Shown one piece after another: positions 1-4,901 of a stretch of DNA of 5,124 nt (positions are counted from its first letter, which is position 1; each line of letters starts with the position of its first letter). Source of the DNA: Nostoc cf. edaphicum LEGE 07299 (lineage in GTDB: Bacteria > Cyanobacteriota > Cyanobacteriia > Cyanobacteriales > Nostocaceae); NCBI RefSeq assembly GCF_015207245.1, contig NZ_JADEXF010000353.1:1-5124 (forward strand). The letters run 5' to 3'. Position numbers and translations under genes: made by a program. The notes under the pieces are model-generated. The model was given only the letters and a program-made list of their open reading frames with translations. It was not told the origin of the DNA and made no database searches.

Positions 1-467
1 TTGTTGTTCTCGCCAGTGTAGGATTACTTTTTTTGGGAGCTTGTGGCAATCAAGCTTCTGAGTCCAGTAGCAGTCCTTCTAGTCCTTCTACAGAAAATAC
101 TAACAAAACCGAACCAGCCGCCAAAACTGAAACATCTGCTCATGGCGACTCACATGGTAAAAATGCTCAAGTCGTTGAAGCAGGAAAGTATCACTTAGAG
201 TTAGTGCCTGAGAAAGAAGGTAGCACGACTCACTTAGATTTATATTTGCAAACAGGTGATAAACACGAAGCAATTCCAAATGCGAAAGTTACTGCTGATA
301 TTCAGTCACCAGATGGAAAGCAAAAAACCGTTCCCCTAACATATGATGCTGATGGTAAACACTATGCTGCGAAGCTCGATGGAGTTACGGCAGGTCAATA
401 TCAAGTAAAAGTTACTGCGGATGTTGGTGGTGAAAAGGTCAACGGTCGGTTTAGTTTTAATCAATAA
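1..467 (+). CDS. Envelope lipoprotein, YtkA/FixH-like beta domain, 5' end outside window
   Basis: The reading frame is already open at the left edge. Its first codons give VVLASVGLLFLGACGN, the hydrophobic core and lipobox (L-G-A-C) of a lipoprotein signal peptide, so the true start lies upstream. A TTG at 33 is the Leu of the lipobox, not the start. The lipidated Cys is encoded at 42-44, leaving a mature protein of about 141 residues. A Ser/Pro/Thr-rich linker follows, then a His-containing stretch (AHGDSHGK) and a C-terminal domain of about 95 residues with alternating beta-strand patterns (GKYHLELV, DGKHYAAKLDG, GQYQVKVTADV). This resembles the Ig-like YtkA/FixH domains of periplasmic metal or oxidase-assembly proteins. 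Six His lie in the mature part, which fits metal binding but does not prove it. No specific gene is recognised. The adjacent RppAB-type system suggests a metal-related envelope function (inference). Confidence -1.
   Translation, partial: VVLASVGLLFLGACGNQASESSSSPSSPSTENTNKTEPAAKTETSAHGDSHGKNAQVVEAGKYHLELVPEKEGSTTHLDLYLQTGDKHEAIPNAKVTADIQSPDGKQKTVPLTYDADGKHYAAKLDGVTAGQYQVKVTADVGGEKVNGRFSFNQ
72..89 (+). repeat. 9-bp perfect tandem repeat in lipoprotein linker
   Basis: AGTCCTTCT occurs twice in direct succession (72-80 and 81-89), encoding Ser-Pro-Ser twice in the Ser/Pro-rich linker just after the lipidated Cys. The unit is a multiple of three, so copy-number change would alter linker length without breaking the frame. 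Confidence -1.
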
Positions 468-539
468 TGTTAGTGTTTAGGCATCGCTTGCAAGGCAGTT
501 ATGGCTTATATTGATAGTTATTCATTAAGTTAGCCTAAA

Positions 540-572
540 TTTCAGGGTAAGCCTTGCTTGCCCACCCTGAAA
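540..572. terminator. Hairpin between convergent genes, probable bidirectional terminator
   Basis: TTTCAGGGT (540-548) and ACCCTGAAA (564-572) are perfect 9-bp inverted repeats around a 15-nt loop. The loop holds a nested stem, AAGC/GCTT (549-552 and 556-559). An alternative fold pairs GGGTAAGC (545-552) with GCTTGCCC (556-563) through one G-T wobble. TTAGC on the left and GCTAA on the right extend the symmetry imperfectly. It sits 73 bp past the + strand lipoprotein stop and 50 bp from the minus-strand TPR stop, the right place for a shared terminator. Neither side has a long U-tract directly after the stem, so it could also be an RNA-stabilising hairpin or a dispersed palindrome. Nothing else is seen in the 468-621 gap. 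Confidence -1.
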
Positions 573-729
573 ATAAGCTAATTAAAAATGATTTTTACCT
601 AATTTCGAGCCTGAATATTGCTTACTGCTGAATCTGCTGAAGGAGAGTTTGTGTTTGCTGATACCTCTGGGTATCTCCTTCTTGTTGAAACAGACTTGCA
701 GCTTGCTGTAAATCGGTAATAGCGCTTTT

Positions 730-737
730 GCGATCGC
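730..737. repeat. HIP1 octamer (GCGATCGC)
   Basis: An exact HIP1 palindrome inside the TPR remnant, where it encodes part of LGDRKSA. HIP1 is strongly over-represented in many cyanobacterial genomes. Confidence -1.
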
Positions 738-817
738 CTAAAGCATATTCAGCAAGTCCTCTGTTGCCGTAGGCATCAGCTAAGTTGGGATTGATTTTTA
801 GTGCTAAGTTAAAATCT

Positions 818-846
818 GCGTAGGCGCAGCCCGCCGCAGGCATCGC
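818..846 (-). mobile_element. SDR5-like 21-bp element inserted in a HIP1 site
   Basis: On the minus strand a GC-rich 21-bp segment (complement of 821-841) lies between GCGAT (842-846) and CGC (818-820), the two parts of a HIP1 octamer. Removing it restores GCGATCGC and changes the encoded sequence to K-L-A-I-A-D-F-N, exactly the TPR consensus at this position. The direction of the event is therefore clear: insertion into a pre-existing HIP1. The segment can form a GGCG/CGCC stem with a 5-nt loop. Small dispersed repeats of 21-27 nt, with family SDR5 confined to HIP1 sites, have been described from Nostoc punctiforme and relatives. Assignment to SDR5 rests on that insertion rule and on size, since the published consensus could not be compared here. 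Confidence -1.
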
Positions 847-943
847 CAGCTTGTGATTTCCCTGTCTATAATTCAAAAAACCCCTATTGTAGTAAGCATC
901 TACAGACTTCGGATCGATTTTTATTACCTGGTTAAAGTCAGGA

Positions 944-990
944 ATCGCTAACCCAAATCCAGATCCTTTAGTACGACGCGAGCGATCGCT
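944..990 (-). repeat. Second copy of kinase G2-box segment (copy A)
   Basis: This 47-bp stretch matches 1090-1136 at 42 of 47 positions, including 21 identical bases in a row (970-990 against 1116-1136). In the TPR frame it encodes SDRSRRTKGSGFGLAI, against SDRSRRTGGSGLGLAI in the kinase. In the kinase's own frame it is shifted (offset 146 bp, not a multiple of 3) and yields the last residues IARVVLKDLDLG. The high-coordinate end lies at an intact HIP1 (982-989). The low-coordinate end lies at GGAATCGC (941-948), a HIP1 with two changes. Confidence -1.
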
Positions 991-2348
991 TCGTCTGTCA
1001 AGGGTAAGTGAACGATGAAAGTGCTACCCTTACCAAGTTGGCTTTGCAACTGTATACTACCTCCATGAGCCTGAACAATTGCTTTAGCGATCGCTAATCC
1101 CAATCCAGATCCACCAGTACGACGCGAGCGATCGCTATTCACTCGATAAAAACGGTCAAAAATCCGCTTTTGTTCGTGCGATGCAATACCAATACCTGTA
1201 TCTTGAACTTCAATTACAGCATTACCGTTGCTGCGTTTGAGGATAACAGTTACATAACCGCCAGCAGGGGTGTATTGAATAGCATTGGCAATTAGATTAG
1301 AAAGCACACGCAACAGTTGATCTTCATCTCCCATCACGTATAAAAGCTCTTGGCATAACACCAAAGATGTTAGCTGCAAAGAAGCCGCAGCCGCTAACGC
1401 TGAAAATTCTTCTATCAGGTCATTAATCAAAATATTCAGACAGCAATGTATTTGTTGTGTCGCTAACATTTGCTGTTCCAATCGAGACAGTAACAGCATA
1501 TCCTGAACTAGTTCAGCTAGTCGATGATTTTGACGTTGAATAGAGGCCAAAACATCTCGCGCCTCCTCCGGCAGATAATCCATATCAAATAAAGTTTCTA
1601 CCGTTGCATTAATCGCTGCTAGAGGAGTACGCAACTCATGAGAGGCATCAGACGTAAACTGTTGCATTTGTTTATACGAAGAGTCAATTGGCTGCATTGC
1701 TAACCCTGCCAGCCACCAACTAGAACCGCCAACTAACAATACCGTAATTGGCAAGCCCACCGCCAAAATTAATTTCAAAGCAGCGAGACGACTATCCAGG
1801 TCATTTAAATTACGCCCTACCTGAATATAGCCCCAATCTTGATTATCTTGAGTGTGCAGCAATAGAGACTTTTGACTGTAACGATTGCCTTGTAAGTCTT
1901 TGACTGTTTGCCACACTTGGGTTTGCACAGTCGGTGGCAATTCATCAGGTTGGAAACCTGCCACTGCAATTAACCGTCCTGAACCATCGACAAAACGGAT
2001 GTAATATTGCTTCTCTTTGTATACAGTACTAAAAATGCCGTGTTCATTATGGGTGCTTTGACTGTGACTCAGGATATTTTGGGTAGGACAACTGGACTCA
2101 GCTAAACAAATATTTGGTAAAACCTGCTGGAAAACTAGCTCTGTAATACCAGGTTGTTTCAAAGTTGGTTCAATTACATCATGTAGTGTACCTGCTACCG
2201 ATTCCAGTTCCCGGTTGATAGAAGCCACATAAGCATCAATGATTACCTTATAAACCACAAAACCGCATAAGGATAGAATCAGAGCCATAACTACCGCATA
2301 CCAGGTAGCCAATTGCCAGCGAGTCTTATGAAATAGTCGAATCTGCAT
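948..2348 (-). CDS. rppB: Sensor histidine kinase, RppB/NrsS-like
   Basis: A membrane sensor kinase of 466 residues that should phosphorylate the regulator encoded just upstream. A first membrane segment spans about 11-33 and a second about 192-214. They enclose an extracytoplasmic sensor region of about 155 residues carrying Cys81, Cys87 and a His cluster (H95, H100, H103). A short HAMP-like linker leads to the H-box FTSDASHELRTPL with phospho-acceptor His237. The ATPase domain has an N-box (LSNLIANAIQYT, about 349-360), G1 box DTGIGI (383-388), F-box IFDRFYR (396-402) and G2 box GSGLGLAI (413-420), so it looks catalytically intact. The start ATG lies 23 nt inside the regulator gene, implying translational coupling. 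Family members sense nickel or redox state in Synechocystis; the signal here is unknown. The final 12 residues or so (IARVVLKDLDLG) come from an out-of-frame copy of the G2-box DNA and are probably not ancestral. Confidence -1.
   Translation of the reverse strand: MQIRLFHKTRWQLATWYAVVMALILSLCGFVVYKVIIDAYVASINRELESVAGTLHDVIEPTLKQPGITELVFQQVLPNICLAESSCPTQNILSHSQSTHNEHGIFSTVYKEKQYYIRFVDGSGRLIAVAGFQPDELPPTVQTQVWQTVKDLQGNRYSQKSLLLHTQDNQDWGYIQVGRNLNDLDSRLAALKLILAVGLPITVLLVGGSSWWLAGLAMQPIDSSYKQMQQFTSDASHELRTPLAAINATVETLFDMDYLPEEARDVLASIQRQNHRLAELVQDMLLLSRLEQQMLATQQIHCCLNILINDLIEEFSALAAAASLQLTSLVLCQELLYVMGDEDQLLRVLSNLIANAIQYTPAGGYVTVILKRSNGNAVIEVQDTGIGIASHEQKRIFDRFYRVNSDRSRRTGGSGLGLAIAKAIVQAHGGSIQLQSQLGKGSTFIVHLPLTDEAIARVVLKDLDLG
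982..989. repeat. HIP1 octamer at the kinase 3' end
   Basis: An exact GCGATCGC, which encodes part of DEAIAR in the kinase frame. It marks one boundary of the duplicated G2-box segment. Confidence -1.
1087..1094. repeat. HIP1 octamer in kinase G2 box
   Basis: An exact GCGATCGC encoding A-I-A of GLAIAKA. It marks one boundary of the original copy of the duplicated segment. Confidence -1.
1090..1136 (-). repeat. Original copy of kinase G2-box segment (copy B)
   Basis: This is the in-frame, functional copy encoding SDRSRRTGGSGLGLAI of the kinase ATP-binding domain, flanked by HIP1 sites at 1087-1094 and 1128-1135. Its diverged duplicate is at 944-990. Confidence -1.
1128..1135. repeat. HIP1 octamer in kinase F-G2 linker
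   Basis: An exact GCGATCGC encoding part of NSDRS, upstream of the G2 box in the kinase. It is the second boundary of the original duplicated segment. Confidence -1.
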
Positions 2349-3063
2349 TGCCAGGATTGAAACGATAGCCCATACTAGGAATAGTTTCGATTAACCCATC
2401 ACAACCATATTCCGATAATTTGCGTCGCAAAAGTCGGATTTGAGCTGCTACTACATTACTAACGCGTTCTGCACTAAAGGCATACAGATGATTTAAAATT
2501 TGGTCGCGGGTAATAACTGTATTAGGACGTTTCATCAAGTATTCTAATAATTGAAATTCTTTTTTTGTTAAATAAATTACCTTATTTTCACCATTAGGAT
2601 ACTGTCGAGAAACTGTACAATTACCGCAGTCTAGGATCAGACCACCAACTTGCAATTGTAAAGGCTGGATCTGGGACGTAAGCGATGCGCCTCCAAAAGA
2701 AGCTCGCCGTTGCAATGCCCGCAACCGTGCTAGTAGTTCTGCCATACCAAACGGCTTTATCAGATAGTCATCAGCCCCTGCATCTAGACCAGCTACCTTA
2801 TCTGCCATGCTATCTTTAGCGGTTAGCATCAGCACGGGCAAAGCATTACCCCGACCTCGTAATCGCTTGCACAGTTCCAAACCTGACATTCCCGGTAACA
2901 ACCAATCAAAAATTGCCAGTGTATATTGAGTCCAATCATGTTCTAGATAAGTCCAGGCTTCATTTCCATCCAAAACCCAGTCAACAATATATCTTTCTTT
3001 ACTCAACTTTCGCTGAATCGATGCACCCAGATCCGGCTCATCTTCAACAAGCAAAACTTTCAT
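2326..3063 (-). CDS. rppA: OmpR/PhoB-class response regulator, RppA/NrsR-like
   Basis: A DNA-binding response regulator of 245 residues. The receiver domain (1 to about 118) has the acidic pair Glu7/Asp8 (VEDEP), phospho-acceptor Asp53 in AIFDWLLPGMSGLEL, Thr81 in LMLTA and Lys103 in LIKPF. After a linker of about 15 residues, a winged-helix effector domain (about 135-236) contains LTKKEFQLLEYLM, a recognition helix near 202-216 (SNVVAAQIRLLRRKL) and the terminal hairpin ETIPSMGYRF. The sequence DEPDLG with DWLLPGMSGLELC is characteristic of cyanobacterial RppA. It lies 31 bp after the DUF2808 gene and overlaps the kinase gene by 23 nt, so all three are probably one transcript. No convincing Shine-Dalgarno precedes the ATG. 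The target genes are not known; the 11-bp-phased repeat at 3672-3690 is a candidate autoregulatory site. Confidence -1.
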   Translation of the reverse strand: MKVLLVEDEPDLGASIQRKLSKERYIVDWVLDGNEAWTYLEHDWTQYTLAIFDWLLPGMSGLELCKRLRGRGNALPVLMLTAKDSMADKVAGLDAGADDYLIKPFGMAELLARLRALQRRASFGGASLTSQIQPLQLQVGGLILDCGNCTVSRQYPNGENKVIYLTKKEFQLLEYLMKRPNTVITRDQILNHLYAFSAERVSNVVAAQIRLLRRKLSEYGCDGLIETIPSMGYRFNPGNADSTIS

Positions 3064-3094
3064 AATCAGCAGATGTATTTTAGTAATTTGTTCA

Positions 3095-3580
3095 TTAAAT
3101 TACACGCAATTGAGCGACACCAATTGGTAACTCTACATTCGTACCAGCGAAAATGGTAGATATCTTGTAGAACTTATCACCAGTAGTCACTGCTGTTTTT
3201 TTAACATTATTCATTTCTACGATGATGATAGTTCCAGGAGTGATTGATTCGGCAAACTCTAATGTAGCTTTTTTGCCTTGAATAGAAACTTTTGCAGCAA
3301 ATTTTTTACCGGATTGCTCGGAAACATCAATATTTTCTCTGAGAACAATGTTAGCTGGAGCTTCGATAATTAGCTGATAAATAGCCTTGCTGTTTTCGGG
3401 AACTGCTATTTTTAAAGTATGCCTGAGAATTCTCCAGTGGCGAATACCTTGAGGAGATTCCACTAGGCTAATAACGTGAGTAAAGCTACTAGATTGTGGT
3501 GTAGGATTTGCATAAGTAGCTGGAACTAAAACTGCCATAGTCAAGGCAAAAATAGCAGTATATCTCAGTATTCTAATCAT
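3095..3580 (-). CDS. Secreted DUF2808-type protein
   Basis: A 161-residue protein with a cleavable signal peptide: a basic start (MIRILRY), a hydrophobic core and a likely cleavage after ATYA (Ala24/Asn25). The mature part has the layout I associate with DUF2808, a cyanobacterial family of unknown function. It contains HTLKIAVPENSKAIYQL, ANIVLRENIDV, a G-K-K-F segment, TLEFAESITPGTIIIVEMNNV and a closing GVAQLRVI. Its predicted strands suggest an all-beta, extracytoplasmic protein with no Cys in the mature region. It is the first gene of the likely operon with the regulator and kinase, 31 bp upstream of the regulator, so it may be an accessory or output protein of that system (inference). The family call is from remembered pattern, not alignment. 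No Shine-Dalgarno is obvious before the ATG. Confidence -1.
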   Translation of the reverse strand: MIRILRYTAIFALTMAVLVPATYANPTPQSSSFTHVISLVESPQGIRHWRILRHTLKIAVPENSKAIYQLIIEAPANIVLRENIDVSEQSGKKFAAKVSIQGKKATLEFAESITPGTIIIVEMNNVKKTAVTTGDKFYKISTIFAGTNVELPIGVAQLRVI

Positions 3581-3869
3581 TGCGCTTTTATAATCACTTT
3601 ACTAGATCCATCAATCATCAGAATCATCTTCGTTGAAAGATGTTACCTCTTAATAGCTTGACAAAGTGAGATGAAATTTGGGTGAAATTTTAGCTAGTTA
3701 CAGGGATTTTTTAAAAAAAACAAATAAGTGACCTTTGATGGAGCTATAACTTTTTCCTAAACGTATCTCTTTATAGTCTCAAAGCTTTCTCTAACCTCGT
3801 TTTAGCTGATAACGATATTGACAAACAGTTAAAGAAGCAAGATGTTCGTACTGATGTTTTCTCATACAT
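3581..3869 (-). promoter_or_regulatory. 289-bp gene-free region, probable promoter of the DUF2808-rppA-rppB operon
   Basis: The region separates the sigma factor stop from the DUF2808 start and carries no convincing gene. Features on the minus strand, in transcription order: a T8A6 tract (complement of 3707-3720), which could act as an UP-like or bent element; the phased repeat at 3672-3690; a possible -10 hexamer TATTAA (complement of 3650-3655), 16 bp past the repeat; and, if transcription starts near 3643, a leader of about 62 nt opening with a 6-bp stem CATCTT/AAGATG (3625-3630 and 3637-3642). AATCATC also occurs twice, 9 bp apart (3613 and 3622). No clear terminator for the sigma gene is visible, so read-through into this operon is possible. 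Confidence -1.
3672..3690 (-). promoter_or_regulatory. Direct repeat with 11-bp period, candidate response-regulator box
   Basis: TGAAATTT occurs at 3672-3679 and again at 3683-3690 on the + strand (AAATTTCA twice on the coding strand). The start-to-start distance is exactly 11 bp, one helical turn. OmpR/PhoB-class regulators bind tandem repeats of about this period, usually overlapping or just upstream of the -35 region. Here the repeat ends 16 bp before a possible TATTAA -10, as expected for an activated promoter lacking a good -35. The likely binder is the RppA-like protein encoded downstream (inference). Confidence -1.
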
Positions 3870-4856
3870 TTAACTGAAAATATACTCTCGTAGATTTGTT
3901 TGGCAACGACGGAGGTAACTCAGTGCTTGTTTTTCTAAGTAACGAACTCTCGTCTCACTAATGTTGAGATGTTGAGCTATCTGCGTCAAAGTGAGTTCGC
4001 AATTATCTTCCAAGCCATAATGCAAAATTATGACTTGTTGCTGCTGTAAAGTTAATTCTGTCAGTGAGAGATAGATATCTTGACGCATTAAATTTTGAGT
4101 TACTTGGATTTCAGGCGAGGCTTCTGGAGCTTCTGTTAAAAGTTCTTGCAATTCTGTGTCTTCGTTATCGCCCACTTGTTTATCTAATGAGACAGGTTGA
4201 CGAGATATCATCAGCAGTTCGCGGATTTGAGCAGGATTTAATTTCATCTTTTCTGCAATTTCAGACATACTAGGACTGCGCTTTAGTTTTTGAGATAATT
4301 CCCTTTGCACTTTTTTTAGTTTGTTCAACTTTTCGGTAAGATGAATTGGCAGTCTAATAGTTCGTGATTGCTGAGATATTGCCCGTGTCATTCCCTGGCT
4401 AATCCACCAATAAGCATAGGTAGAAAACTTATAGCCACGACTGGGGTCAAATTTCTCTACACCACGCTCTAAACCTAATGAACCTTCCTGAATTAAATCC
4501 ATAAACTCCACATTTCGTCCTTGATATTTTTTGGCAATAGCAACCACTAAACGAAGATTTGCTACCATCATTTTTTGCTTTGCCTGTGTACCTTTGTGAA
4601 AAATCTCCTTCACTTCTATTTCTCTAAGCTGTGCATATTGAGCTAATTCTTTTTGAGATGGTTCGTGATTGAGTTGTTTCTTCAAGGTTTCCTTTTTCTT
4701 CTGTAACACCATCATCTGCTGTACCTGTTTGCTATATACAATTTCTTCTTCATGAGTCAACAATGGTACGCGAACAATATCTTGCAGATAATTCCGAACT
4801 ATATCTGTGTTGAATTTAGTATTTGAAGTTGTTGTAATCATGTTGAAAGTTGGCAT
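3870..4856 (-). CDS. Group 2 sigma-70 factor, SigB-like, with altered region 4.2
   Basis: An RNA polymerase sigma factor of 328 residues without the N-terminal region 1.1, the usual size of cyanobacterial group 2 (non-essential, stress or nutrient) sigmas. Region 1.2 is at about 16-50 (TDIVRNYLQDIVRVPLLTHE). Region 2 is at about 97-165, with NLRLVVAIAKKY, DLIQEGSLGLERGVEKFD and the -10-recognition helix YWWISQGMTRA. Region 3 follows RTIRLPIHLTEKLNKL, and region 4 is at about 255-320. In region 2.4, Trp150/Trp151, Gln154, Thr157 and Arg158 are kept, but the usual Arg after WWI is Ser153. In the region 4.2 helix the family norm SRERVRQLE is here SETRVRYLE. The first ATG is used; a second at codon 6 (4841) is possible, and neither has a good Shine-Dalgarno. 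It starts 45 bp after pcxA. The paralogue (sigB, sigB2 and so on) cannot be assigned. Confidence -1.
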   Translation of the reverse strand: MPTFNMITTTSNTKFNTDIVRNYLQDIVRVPLLTHEEEIVYSKQVQQMMVLQKKKETLKKQLNHEPSQKELAQYAQLREIEVKEIFHKGTQAKQKMMVANLRLVVAIAKKYQGRNVEFMDLIQEGSLGLERGVEKFDPSRGYKFSTYAYWWISQGMTRAISQQSRTIRLPIHLTEKLNKLKKVQRELSQKLKRSPSMSEIAEKMKLNPAQIRELLMISRQPVSLDKQVGDNEDTELQELLTEAPEASPEIQVTQNLMRQDIYLSLTELTLQQQQVIILHYGLEDNCELTLTQIAQHLNISETRVRYLEKQALSYLRRCQTNLREYIFS

Positions 4857-4901
4857 AATTTCAGTATTTTTTGGATGTAAAGATTTAGATATATTTATAA
4901 A
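4857..4901 (-). promoter_or_regulatory. AT-rich 45-bp pcxA-sigma spacer
   Basis: This spacer is very AT-rich and holds TATAAATATA on the minus strand near its upstream end, which could serve as a -10 for the sigma gene with a leader of about 30 nt. No -35, terminator or Shine-Dalgarno is evident. The short gap also allows co-transcription from pcxA. Confidence -1.

Larger units (their letters stand above)
622..945 (-). pseudogene. 5'-truncated TPR protein remnant
   Basis: The minus-strand frame encodes tetratricopeptide repeats. One 34-residue unit begins AIPDFNQVIKIDP and contains DAYYNRG. A second has ADFNLALKINPN and DAYGNRG. A helical Gln-rich tail (TDLQQAASLFQQEGD, ending LLQQIQQ) is typical of the C-terminus of cyanobacterial TPR proteins. 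Homology begins at about 945. Upstream, the open frame runs to a stop at 1024-1026 but encodes a copied piece of the kinase G2 box (SDRSRRTKGSGFGLAI) and no ATG, GTG or TTG. The first usable start is TTG at 876, inside the first TPR, with AGGGG four bases upstream; it would give an 84-residue protein without a signal peptide. The N-terminal part of the ancestral gene is therefore missing. The second repeat is interrupted by an SDR-like insert adding seven in-frame residues (between KLA and ADFN). A decayed fragment is most likely; a short expressed TPR protein cannot be excluded. Confidence -1.

Noticed and set aside
33..35. TTG as start codon of the lipoprotein gene
   Set aside because: The frame is open to the window edge and upstream codons complete a lipoprotein signal peptide in which this codon is the lipobox Leu.
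3658..3663. TTGACA on the + strand (also at 3818-3823)
   Set aside because: No acceptable -10 hexamer lies 15-19 bp downstream of either, and no + strand gene follows; chance occurrences.
3771..3869. 32-codon minus-strand ORF starting directly after the sigma stop (TAA then ATG)
   Set aside because: Very short, Ser/Leu-rich, with no recognisable domain and no evidence beyond the adjacent ATG; it could equally be chance, as the opposite strand is also open here.
3581..3869. NtcA (GTA-N8-TAC) or RpaB HLR1-type sites in the promoter region
   Set aside because: Read on both strands; no copy with correct spacing was found.
3739..3872. 44-codon + strand open stretch ending LKKQDVRTDVFSYI then stop
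   Set aside because: Its composition looks protein-like and could be a gene remnant, but it has no start codon, is preceded by an in-frame stop at 3736-3738, overlaps the sigma stop codon and matches no family I recognise.
4064..4273. 69-codon open frame on the + strand
   Set aside because: It lies entirely antisense within the sigma factor gene, and its translation shows no domain-like pattern; treated as a shadow frame.
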